64,000 bases of DNA from Roseateles subflavus. Lineage in GTDB: Bacteria > Pseudomonadota > Gammaproteobacteria > Burkholderiales > Burkholderiaceae_C. The stretch lies in assembly GCF_030285365.1 (NCBI RefSeq), contig NZ_JASVDS010000007.1, forward strand, positions 1 to 64,000, in the 5' to 3' direction. Below, piece after piece: positions 18,944-29,749 of the stretch. Position 1 is the stretch's first letter, and each line of letters begins with the position of its first letter. A model generated the notes under the pieces. The model was not told the DNA's origin and ran no database searches. It saw only the letters and a list, made by a program, of their open reading frames with translations. A program made the position numbers and the translations under genes.

Positions 18944-18958
18944 GTGAAGAAGCGTAAA
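18944..18958 (+). promoter_or_regulatory. CpxR-like box upstream of the spy-like gene
   Basis: GTGAA-N5-GTAAA, one mismatch from the enterobacterial CpxR consensus GTAAA-N5-GTAAA. It lies 67 bases before the spy-like start codon, where an activator site would be expected. Confidence 0.5.
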
Positions 18959-19021
18959 GAAAGCCGTGGGGACATGTCCGGCGGCCGGCGCCCGCCCTGA
19001 AGCGGCCCTGAAGCGGCCATG

Positions 19022-19047
19022 AAAAAGAGGCCCTCGCGGGGCCTCTT
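19022..19047 (-). terminator. Terminator downstream of ettA
   Basis: AAGAGGCCC (19025-19033) pairs with GGGCCTCTT (19039-19047); on the minus strand a T run follows. It sits 47 bases past the ettA stop. Confidence 0.87.
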
Positions 19048-19093
19048 CTCGTCGCTGCGTGGGCTGGCGTCTGTGCCGCCGGCCACGCCGTGC

Positions 19094-20758
<1,665 letters not shown>

Positions 20759-20935
20759 GGCTTACTCAGGGTTGAGAGCAGGTGAACGATCGGAAACTTC
20801 AGGAATTCGGGGCGACACCCGGCCGGGAGGGCCTCGACCAGGGGCCGAGGCCAGTGCGGCGGCAGATGGCGGGTGCCGGGAGCAGGCGGGCGGACACCGC
20901 AGCGTTCGCTGGGCCGGAGGCTGCACCGGCCACTA

Positions 20936-20962
20936 CTTCCGCCGCTTCCGCCGCTTCCGCCG
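20936..20962 (+). repeat. Three tandem copies of CTTCCGCCG
   Basis: Exact 9-base units at 20936, 20945 and 20954, followed by a diverged fourth. Function unknown. Confidence 0.75.
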
Positions 20963-21138
20963 CTGCAGCCACTACCACCACTGCCGGTGCATCCCACCGG
21001 CGGCGCTGGTCGGCAACTCCCGAGCCAAACCGCTATTGTCGCAGTTTCCGGGCCTGCGCCGGGACGCGGCGCGCACGGCTGCACAGCCCGTCACGACATT
21101 TCATTTGCGGACTCGACCCCCGGCGTCAGGTGCGCACC

Positions 21139-21144
21139 TATAAT
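21139..21144 (+). promoter_or_regulatory. rhlE -10 element
   Basis: Perfect TATAAT. No good -35 at 16-18 bases was seen. Transcription would begin near 21151, giving a leader of about 140 bases. Confidence 0.5.
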
Positions 21145-21153
21145 GGCCTTCGA

Positions 21154-21193
21154 CGCTACGGCTCACAGTCTTGCCGTGGCGTCATTTTTTTTT
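21154..21193 (+). terminator. Terminator-like hairpin in the rhlE leader
   Basis: CGCTACGGC (21154-21162) pairs with GCCGTGGCG (21173-21181) over nine pairs (one G-U), loop of ten bases, then TCA and nine T. It starts within a few bases of the predicted transcript start and lies about 100 bases before the rhlE start codon, so it could cause premature termination. Confidence 0.65.
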
Positions 21194-21291
21194 GAGCTCA
21201 AGCACCCCGCCCCGCCGGGCCCGAAGACTGGCGTCGCACACAATGCGGCGCGGCCTGGCCTCGAGCGGTTGGCGTGCGAATCCTGCAGTCG

Positions 21292-22794
<1,503 letters not shown>

Positions 22795-22824
22795 TCTCCC
22801 AGGCCTGACAAGGCCCTCCCCTCG

Positions 22825-22851
22825 AAAAGCCCGGCCATGCCGGGCTTTTTT
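22825..22851 (+). terminator. rhlE terminator
   Basis: AAAGCCCGGC (22826-22835), loop CAT, then GCCGGGCTTTTTT. Strong intrinsic terminator 31 bases past the stop. Confidence 0.92.
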
Positions 22852-23021
22852 GTTGGTGCCACGACGATCCTGCGTCCGGCAGGCAATCCCCCAGGCGGTG
22901 GAGGCGCATACACCGGCAAGGGTCTCCCAGGAGGCCGGGCATGCCTTTCCCTGAGACACTCCTGCCCTCGAAAAATGCAGGCACCCCCGGATGTCACGGC
23001 GGGCGCCACAGGGAGGATCGA

Positions 23022-26000
23022 ATGAGCGAGCCCGCAGCGCCGCAAGACAAGCACGTCGCCCGTGCGCACGACGACACCCGGCAGGCGCCACCTGCCGACC
23101 TGAGCGGCGAGCCGCCGTTGTCCGGGACGGCCTTGGTGGAGCGGCTCGCCCGCCCTGGCTCTGCGTACCGACGCCAGACCTGGATCGCGCTGCTTGCCCT
23201 GCTCTGCTTCGTCACCCTGTACCTGGCACTCGCCACCTGGTTCGCCTGGACGGCCTTCGAGCTCACCATCGGAGGCGGCATGGGGCAGGACGCCCTGTGG
23301 GGCTGGCTGGGCGGGCTCGGTGCCGCCTTTCTCGCGGCCCTCATGTTCCGGGCCCTGTTCTTCGTCAAGCGCGGCGGCACGGACCGCCTGCTCGAACTCC
23401 GTCCGCAAGACCAGCCGGAGCTCTTCGCCTTCCTGCACCGGCTGGCTGACAAGGCCGGCGCGCCGCGCCCGCACAAGGTCTTCCTGAGCGCGGACGTGAA
23501 CGCCTCGGTCTTCTATGACCTGAGCCTGCTGAACCTGCTCATCCCCTCGCGCAAGAACCTGCTGATCGGGCTGGGGCTCGTCCAGGCCCTGAACCTGGGC
23601 GAGTTCCGCGCGGTGCTTGCCCATGAGTTCGGCCACTTTGGCCAGCGCGCCATGGCGGTGGGACGCTGGGTCTACGTGGCTCAGCAGATCGCCCGGCACC
23701 TCGTGGTGCACCGGGGAAAGCTGGACGAGGTGCTGCAGCGCGTTTCCCTGTGGGACCTGCGCATCGCCTGGCTCGGCTGGGGGCTGCGGCTCGTCGTCTG
23801 GTCGGTGCGAAGCCTGGTCGAGAGCGCCTACCGCGCCGTGGACCTGCTGCAGCGCGCGCTCTCCCGCGAGATGGAGATGAATGCCGACCTGGTGGCCGTC
23901 GCACTGACCGGCAGCGACGCGCTGATCCATGCCCTGTACCGCCTCCAGGCCGCCGATGACGCCTGGTCTCGCGCCATGACCTTCGCGATGGGCGAGAAGC
24001 AGGCCGGACGCCGGGTGGGCGACCTGTTCGCCCTGCAGTCTCAGATCCAGCAGCAGCTGGGCAGCCTGCTGCAGCAGCCGGACCATGGCCAGCCACCGCC
24101 CCTGCCCGAGGATGCGGCGGGGCACCGCATCTTCCAGCCCCAGCTGGCGCAGCCGCCCCGCATGTGGCAGAGCCATCCGCCAAGCCACGAGCGCGAGGCC
24201 AATGCGAAGCGCCAGTACCTCCACGCCCCGATTGACGACCGGCCGGCCTGGGCGCTGTTCCAGGAGGCCGCGGCGCTGCGGGTGCAGGTCACGGCGCTCG
24301 CCCTGCGCGCAGGCGAGGTGTCCTCCGACCACAAGGCCCACGACCCGGCGGAGGCCGGCGAAGCGGGCCCTGCGCACCCGGATGAGTCGCTGCAGCGACT
24401 GCAGCAGCAGTTCGAACGCGAACACCTCGATGCCCGTTACCGCGGCCTCTATTTCGGACATTCCCCGGTGCGCCACACGGCCGACGCGCAGGCCCTGTGG
24501 CAGGACTGCCCCGGCTTCGAGCGCAGCCAGCTCGTGGACCTCTATCCCGCCCGGCTGAGCCAGGACATGGCGCGCCTGAGCGCGCTGGAAACCGAGCAGG
24601 GCCAGCTGCAGGCGCTGGAGCGCGGCCATCTGGAGGCGCAGGGGGGCGTGATCCGCTTCCGCGACCAGACGCTCAGCCGCAAGTCCCTGCATGTCGCGCT
24701 GCAGCAGGTGCAGGCAGAGCTGCAGGCCCTGCGCGAGTCGCTGCGCCTGCAGGACCTGCGCGTGCGCAGCCTCCATCTGGCCGTGGCCGACCGCCTGGGA
24801 CAAGGCTGGCCCGAGCACCTGCGAGGCCTGATCACCGCGCTGCATTACGGCAGCCACGGCGAGGCCAATCTGCGTGACCTGCAAGGGCTGCTGCAGCACA
24901 CGATCCGACAGACCACGGCCACCGGCCGGGTCAACGATGCCGGGCGTCAGCGCATCGTCGAGGCGGCCAGCGCGCTCCAGCAGGCCATGCACAAGCTGGA
25001 CCAGGAGGCGGCGCTCGTGCAGCTCGACGCCGTGCTGGCCGACGCCCTGCACATCGAGCAATGGCGGCAGGCGATCGGCGAGCTGCAGCTGCCCTGGCCC
25101 ACCGCGCAGAACCTGGGCGACTGGCTGAACGTGATCGACGGCTGGGTGGACCAGCAGTCCAATGCCTGCGGCGCCCTGCGACGCGAGGCCCTGGAGCTGC
25201 TGCTGCACACCGAGAAGCGCGTGGTGCGCCAGTGGCTGAGCGAGATCAACCCCGGCGCGGCGCCAGGCCGCAGCCAGTTTCCGCCGGCACCCGATGTCCT
25301 GCTCGAAGGTCAGGAGCGCCCGCGTGATTTCCGCCAGAGTCTCTGGGTTCGATTCCAGACGGCCGACGGCTGGCTGCCGGCCACGGCACGCCTGGTGGTC
25401 GCCGGCGGCATCGTGATGTCGGTGCTCGGCTTGGGCGGCCTGGCCATGCAGGCCACCGTGAGTCTCTACAACGGCCTGGATCGACCGGTCGTCGTGACGC
25501 TGTCCAACGGCGAGACGCTGTCGCTGGCCCCGGGCGAGCACCGGCTCACCAAGGCGCCGGCCCACCGCGTGCTGGGGGTGGAGACGCGCACGGCGGATCG
25601 GGCGCTGATCGAGCGCTTCGAGGCCCCCGTGGGCGGTGCGTTCGAACATTACATCTACAACGTCGCCTCGGCCGCCGCCATGGTCGAGTGGACCGCCGTC
25701 TACGGAGGCGGCTCGCCGCCGCCGCCCACCCGTGTCGGCACCGCGCGCTGGCGGGCCAGCGAGGCTCGCCACGTCTTCGAGGATCCGCCCCGCAGCATCC
25801 GGACCAAGGGAGGTGGCGAGTCCCGTCGCGTCCTCGAGGCCGTGCCGGTGAACCAGGTCACGACGCAGCTGTCGGCCCTGCCGCCGGACGAAAAGCCGGA
25901 GCGCCTGATTCAGGCCCACGCCCGCTGGGACGCCTCGGACAGCGCCGGCATCGCCCTCTGGTGGACGCTGCTCGGCGACGGCCCCGCCGCCCGGGAGATC

Positions 26001-26981
26001 CTCGCCCAGCGCCTCAAGGAGACCCCGGCGGACCTCATGTGGCGGCGCATGGAGATGGACCAGGCCGACGCGCCGCGGCGGGAGGCCTTGTGCACGCAGA
26101 TCAAGGCGCAGGCCAGGCAGTCGCCCGACGACGCCGACCTGCGCTACCTGTCCGTGCGATGCCAGCCGGAGAGCGAGTCCAAGGGCCAGGCCTTCATCGA
26201 CGGCGCACAAGCCCATCCTCGGCACCTGTGGCTGGCCTACGCCGCGAGCATGGCCCATGCCGAGCAGGCGCACTGGGCGCAGGCCAGGGCAGGCTGGGAC
26301 TTCGTGCGCCAGCGCAGCGCCGCCCTTGCCGAGGAGGTCAACGTCGATCTGGCCCGGCTGGCGCGCTGGCAGGGCGGCCTCACCAGCGCCGAGCTGGACA
26401 AGCTGATGCAGACGCTCAGCCCCGCCTCACAGGAGCTGAAACTGCACCTCGCCCTGGAACGCGGCCAGGACCACGGTGGTGCCTGGGCACGGGCCTACGG
26501 CGCCCTGTCCAGCGGCCAGCTGGAGCAGGTGCTGTCGCGGGCACCCGCGCCGGAGGGCTCGCGCGATCCGCGGCTCATCCGTCTGCTGGGGGCATCGGAT
26601 ACGGCCAGTGCCCCCCTGCTGCAGGCGGCGCTGCGACTGCCCGTCGAGGCGGGGGTCGATGCCCGCAGCTACTGGAGCAGCCTCGGCCTCGCCTTGCGGG
26701 AACGTCAAGGCCACCAGGAGCTCCTCGCCCTGCTGCCGACCTATGCGGCACAGGTCGGTCGGCTGGACGAGGCCCGCCTGCGACGGTTCATCGCGGCCCT
26801 CGAGCAGCGCCGCCCCACGGCGGAATGCACCGCGCTGATGCAGGGCATGCCCCTGTTCATGCGCGGCCAGGCGATGAGCATGGCCGCCATCGTCTACGGG
26901 TCCAAGGCCCCAATGGCCTGGCGCATCGGAGCCGAGTCCCTGCTGTTCGGCGACGAACGCCCCTACTTCCAGACCCGCTGA
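23022..26981 (+). CDS. Giant membrane M48-family zinc metalloprotease with C-terminal helical repeats
   Basis: A 1,319-residue membrane protein. Residues 54-78 and 92-115 are membrane helices, as in HtpX/Ste24-type M48 proteases. HEFGH at 201-205 supplies two zinc histidines and the catalytic Glu; SREMEMNAD (281-289) supplies the third ligand, Glu285. Residues about 400-790 are helical and Gln/Leu/Arg-rich. A further helix follows at 791-810, then a beta-rich domain (VVVTLSNGETLSLAPGEHRL). The remaining 370 residues look TPR-like. Typical M48 proteases have 280-450 residues, so this is about three times longer. GGGAGGATCGA precedes the ATG. A 118-residue membrane protein follows 43 bases later. 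Substrate unknown. Confidence 0.83.
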   Translation: MSEPAAPQDKHVARAHDDTRQAPPADLSGEPPLSGTALVERLARPGSAYRRQTWIALLALLCFVTLYLALATWFAWTAFELTIGGGMGQDALWGWLGGLGAAFLAALMFRALFFVKRGGTDRLLELRPQDQPELFAFLHRLADKAGAPRPHKVFLSADVNASVFYDLSLLNLLIPSRKNLLIGLGLVQALNLGEFRAVLAHEFGHFGQRAMAVGRWVYVAQQIARHLVVHRGKLDEVLQRVSLWDLRIAWLGWGLRLVVWSVRSLVESAYRAVDLLQRALSREMEMNADLVAVALTGSDALIHALYRLQAADDAWSRAMTFAMGEKQAGRRVGDLFALQSQIQQQLGSLLQQPDHGQPPPLPEDAAGHRIFQPQLAQPPRMWQSHPPSHEREANAKRQYLHAPIDDRPAWALFQEAAALRVQVTALALRAGEVSSDHKAHDPAEAGEAGPAHPDESLQRLQQQFEREHLDARYRGLYFGHSPVRHTADAQALWQDCPGFERSQLVDLYPARLSQDMARLSALETEQGQLQALERGHLEAQGGVIRFRDQTLSRKSLHVALQQVQAELQALRESLRLQDLRVRSLHLAVADRLGQGWPEHLRGLITALHYGSHGEANLRDLQGLLQHTIRQTTATGRVNDAGRQRIVEAASALQQAMHKLDQEAALVQLDAVLADALHIEQWRQAIGELQLPWPTAQNLGDWLNVIDGWVDQQSNACGALRREALELLLHTEKRVVRQWLSEINPGAAPGRSQFPPAPDVLLEGQERPRDFRQSLWVRFQTADGWLPATARLVVAGGIVMSVLGLGGLAMQATVSLYNGLDRPVVVTLSNGETLSLAPGEHRLTKAPAHRVLGVETRTADRALIERFEAPVGGAFEHYIYNVASAAAMVEWTAVYGGGSPPPPTRVGTARWRASEARHVFEDPPRSIRTKGGGESRRVLEAVPVNQVTTQLSALPPDEKPERLIQAHARWDASDSAGIALWWTLLGDGPAAREILAQRLKETPADLMWRRMEMDQADAPRREALCTQIKAQARQSPDDADLRYLSVRCQPESESKGQAFIDGAQAHPRHLWLAYAASMAHAEQAHWAQARAGWDFVRQRSAALAEEVNVDLARLARWQGGLTSAELDKLMQTLSPASQELKLHLALERGQDHGGAWARAYGALSSGQLEQVLSRAPAPEGSRDPRLIRLLGASDTASAPLLQAALRLPVEAGVDARSYWSSLGLALRERQGHQELLALLPTYAAQVGRLDEARLRRFIAALEQRRPTAECTALMQGMPLFMRGQAMSMAAIVYGSKAPMAWRIGAESLLFGDERPYFQTR

Positions 26982-27024
26982 CGCGCGGTCCTTCGCCTTC
27001 ACCCCTTGTTCCGAAAGTCACCCC

Positions 27025-27381
27025 ATGAAAATCAAAGGCATCGAGAACCTGAGCCCAGCACAGATCCAGGCTGCCGTCGACGGCGGAGCCCGCTTCGTCC
27101 TCTTTCCCTACTGCCTGTCCGTGGTCGTGATGTCCTTCAAGCGCAGCTCCGACATCTACTTCATCCCCGCAGGCGAGAGCGTGGCCGGCAAGGCCGCCCT
27201 TCACAGCCTGGCTTCGCTGCTGCTGGGCTGGTGGGGCATCCCGTGGGGGCCCATCTGGACGGTCAGCACCGTGTTCACCAACCTCACCGGCGGCCGGGAC
27301 GTCACGTCCGAGGTGATGAGCCAGTGGCAGGCCTCGAGTGCCGCATCGGCTGCCTTCGTGCAGGCGCCCGGACGCGGCTGA
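27025..27381 (+). CDS. Small membrane protein paired with the giant M48 protease
   Basis: A 118-residue protein I cannot assign to a named family. A short amphipathic N-terminus (MKIKGIENLSPAQIQAAVDG) leads to a hydrophobic stretch (RFVLFPYCLSVVVMSF), then KRSSDIYFIPAGES, and a second aromatic hydrophobic stretch (LLGWWGIPWGPIWTVSTVF) followed by TNLTGGRDVT. The arrangement suggests two membrane segments with a conserved polar loop. From memory, small proteins with KRSSDIYFI and GWWGIPWGPI patterns occur beside M48 genes in other bacteria; this was not checked. The position 43 bases after the protease, same strand, supports a functional pair. Confidence 0.72.
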   Translation: MKIKGIENLSPAQIQAAVDGGARFVLFPYCLSVVVMSFKRSSDIYFIPAGESVAGKAALHSLASLLLGWWGIPWGPIWTVSTVFTNLTGGRDVTSEVMSQWQASSAASAAFVQAPGRG

Positions 27382-27514
27382 CCGGCTCACGGCTCGCTCC
27401 CCGACGTCAGCCGGCGCTCGTCACCGTGCGTTACAGCAGCGCTGCCCGCGCCGCCGCGAGCGGCATTGCCGCCCCCTACACTCGCTCCGACGCCTACACC
27501 AAGGGAGAGAGACT

Positions 27515-28099
27515 TTGACGCATCGCCCCATTGCCATCACCCATTCACTGCTCAGCCTCGGCCTCATCCTGGCCTTCGCTCAGGCCCAGGCCGCCCCCCA
27601 GCCCGAGCCGGGCGAGTGGCTCGTCCGGACGCAGGAGACCCACGAGGGCAATCCGAAGGTCCTGCAGGCGCTGGCCAGCCTGAAGGCTCTGCGCAATGCC
27701 AGCGCCCAGGGCCTGCCCCCGGGCAAGGCACCGGCCGCCGCCAGCCCCAACAGCGTGGAGGAGGAGCGCGATTGCATCACCGCCGAGGACGTGCGCGAGA
27801 TGCAGCCCCGGCAGACCCTCCAGCAGCTCGTCACCGGCGGCGCGGAAGGCTGGAAGTGCCAGTTCACCGACCCGCAGAACGACCAGCTCCAGTTCAGCTG
27901 CCGCAGCCCGAGCGGCCAGACCTCCAAGGGGCAGGCGCTGATGCGCTTCGGCGCCCGGACGTTCAGCTACGAAATCAGCGGCACGGTCGAGCACAAGCCG
28001 GGGGACGCCAGCAGCCGCGTCACCAGCAAGTGGGCCGTCGACGGCCGCTGGCTGGCCGCCAAGTGCAGCGCTGCCAGCCTGGCGCAGCGGGATCGTTGA
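27515..28099 (+). CDS. Secreted DUF3617-family protein
   Basis: A 194-residue exported protein of unknown function. The start is TTG at 27515, with AAGGGAGAGAG just upstream; no ATG fits. Signal peptide: ITHSLLSLGLILAFAQAQA. The mature part follows the DUF3617 layout: PGEWLVRTQET near its N-terminus, a cysteine in DCITAEDVREM, a second in GWKCQFTD and a third in LQFSCRSPSG, finishing with SRVTSKWAVDGRWLAAKC. Four cysteines suggest two disulfides. It is not overlapping either neighbour, and is separated from the M48 pair by 133 bases. Confidence 0.75.
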   Translation: MTHRPIAITHSLLSLGLILAFAQAQAAPQPEPGEWLVRTQETHEGNPKVLQALASLKALRNASAQGLPPGKAPAAASPNSVEEERDCITAEDVREMQPRQTLQQLVTGGAEGWKCQFTDPQNDQLQFSCRSPSGQTSKGQALMRFGARTFSYEISGTVEHKPGDASSRVTSKWAVDGRWLAAKCSAASLAQRDR

Positions 28100-28109
28100 T
28101 CGGCCCCCT

Positions 28110-28172
28110 TGACCTGCGTCATGACCTGCGCCTTGACCCGCACTTCTGACCTGCGCCGTTGACCCGCACCTG
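28110..28172 (+). repeat. Degenerate tandem repeat TGACCYGCR, period 12-13 bases
   Basis: TGACC(T/C)GC(G/A) occurs at 28110, 28122, 28134, 28147 and 28160, with weaker relatives at 28186 (TGACTCGTG), 28231 and 28241. Periods are 12, 12, 13 and 13, so it is not codon-based. It fills much of the 241-base gap between the DUF3617 and beta-CASP genes. Confidence 0.7.
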
Positions 28173-28340
28173 GGCCCCCTGCCCTTGACTCGTGCCGCTG
28201 ATCGACGACGGCACTGCCGGCGGGCGTCGATGACTGGCATTGACCTGGCTCAAGCGGCGTCCCGGGCCGCCGGCGCCCCCTGAGCCACAATCGCCAGCAC
28301 ACCGCGCCCCGCCAGCGGGGCCGATCCTGGGGAGTGAGCC

Positions 28341-29702
28341 ATGCGCGTGAGTTTCCTGGGAGCCGCCGACACCGTCACCGGCTCCCGCCACCTGATCGAC
28401 ACCGGCGGGCAGCGCCTGCTGCTGGACTGCGGCCTGTTCCAGGGCTACAAGGCCCTGCGCGAACGCAACTGGCTGCCGCTGGGCGTCCCGGCGCACAGCA
28501 TCGATGCCGTGCTGCTCTCCCATGCCCACCTGGACCACAGCGGCTACATCCCGGCCCTGGTGCGGCAAGGCTTCAAGGGCCAGATCTTCTCGACGCCGGC
28601 CACGCGCAAGCTCTGCGAGGTCCTGCTGTCCGACAGCGCCCACCTGATGGAGGAGGACGCCCGCCGCGCCAACCGCACGGGCAGCACCCGCCATGAGAAG
28701 GCCCTGCCGCTCTACACGCTCAAGGATGCCCAGCATGCGATCACGCATTTCGTGGGCCTCCCCCGCGATGGCCGCCTGAAGCTCGGCAAGAGCGAAATCC
28801 GCTTCACGCCCGCGGGGCACCTGCTCGGGGCGTCGTGCATCACGGTGCAGAGCGAGGGGCGCCGTCTGGTGTACTCCGGGGACCTCGGCCGCAGCAAGGA
28901 CCTGATGCTGCCCCCGCCCCAGCCGCTGGAGGAGGCGGACGTCCTGCTCATCGAGTCGACCTACGGCGACCGCCGCCATCCGCCTGAGGACGTGCAGGAG
29001 CGGCTGGGCCGCATCATCCGCGCCACGATCGAACGCGGCGGCAGCGTGCTGCTGCCCAGCTTCGCGGTGGGCCGCGCCCAGGCGCTGCTCCTGGTGCTGC
29101 AGCGCCTGCGGGCCGCGGGCGAGATTCCCGGCAACCTGCCCATCGTGCTGGACAGCCCCATGGCCCGCGAAGCCACCGAGATCACGCTGGAGTACCGCCG
29201 CCTGGCGAAGGTGTCGCCCGGCGAGCTCTCCCGGCTGTGCGAAGGAGTGACGCTGGTGAGCAAGCCGCAGGAGTCCCTCAAGATGGCCCAGGCGATGACA
29301 CGCCGACCCGGCGTGGTGATCTCCGCCAGCGGCATGGCCACCGGCGGCCGGGTGCTCAACTACCTCCAGGTGATGGCACCGCAGGCCCGGAACCACATCT
29401 GCTTCGCGGGATTCCAGGTGGGCGGCACGCGGGGCGCCAAGCTGGTGGCCGGTGACCGCGAGGTGAAGCTGCGGGGCGAGTTCGTGTCGGTCAACGCGGA
29501 GGTGAGCCACCTCGAGGGCTTCTCCGGCCACGCCGACAGCGAGGAGCTGATGGCCTGGCTGCGCCAGTTCCGCCGCCCGCCGGAGCAGACCTTCGTCGTG
29601 CATGGCGAGCCCCAGGCAGCCGATGCCCTGCGCAGCCGCATCCAGGACGAGCTAGGCTGGGCCGTGCGCGTGCCGCAGCAGGGCGAGTCCGTGGAGGTCT
29701 GA
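28341..29702 (+). CDS. Metallo-beta-lactamase/beta-CASP-family ribonuclease-like protein
   Basis: A 453-residue cytosolic protein of the RNA-processing beta-CASP group. The N-terminal MBL fold has VTGSRHLIDTGGQRLLLDCG and the zinc motif LSHAHLDHSGY (HxHxDH, about residues 56-61). A beta-CASP insertion spans roughly residues 210-370 (SVLLPSFAVGRAQALL, SGMATGGRVLNYL), and the C-terminus returns to the MBL fold with the motif-B histidine region EGFSGHAD and motif C VVHGEPQAADALR. GGAG precedes the ATG. The family has RNA endo/exonuclease activity; cellular targets here are unknown. Confidence 0.9.
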   Translation: MRVSFLGAADTVTGSRHLIDTGGQRLLLDCGLFQGYKALRERNWLPLGVPAHSIDAVLLSHAHLDHSGYIPALVRQGFKGQIFSTPATRKLCEVLLSDSAHLMEEDARRANRTGSTRHEKALPLYTLKDAQHAITHFVGLPRDGRLKLGKSEIRFTPAGHLLGASCITVQSEGRRLVYSGDLGRSKDLMLPPPQPLEEADVLLIESTYGDRRHPPEDVQERLGRIIRATIERGGSVLLPSFAVGRAQALLLVLQRLRAAGEIPGNLPIVLDSPMAREATEITLEYRRLAKVSPGELSRLCEGVTLVSKPQESLKMAQAMTRRPGVVISASGMATGGRVLNYLQVMAPQARNHICFAGFQVGGTRGAKLVAGDREVKLRGEFVSVNAEVSHLEGFSGHADSEELMAWLRQFRRPPEQTFVVHGEPQAADALRSRIQDELGWAVRVPQQGESVEV

Positions 29703-29749
29703 GCCCGCGCAGCCTCGTCGCCGCGGGGCTGCGGCATACTGCGCCGCCC

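Larger units (their letters stand above)
20759..21291. other. 533-base divergent gap between ettA and rhlE
   Basis: No convincing gene. On the left it must carry the ettA promoter (minus strand), on the right the rhlE promoter and leader. Contents seen: three perfect copies of a 9-base unit at 20936-20962, a TATAAT at 21139 and a terminator-like hairpin at 21154-21193. Open frames of 100-145 codons across it are Arg/Ala/Gly-rich with no family resemblance. Confidence 0.6.

Noticed and set aside
20782-21195. 137-codon forward frame in the ettA-rhlE gap
   Set aside because: Ala/Arg/Thr low complexity with no ribosome site, and it would run through the leader hairpin.
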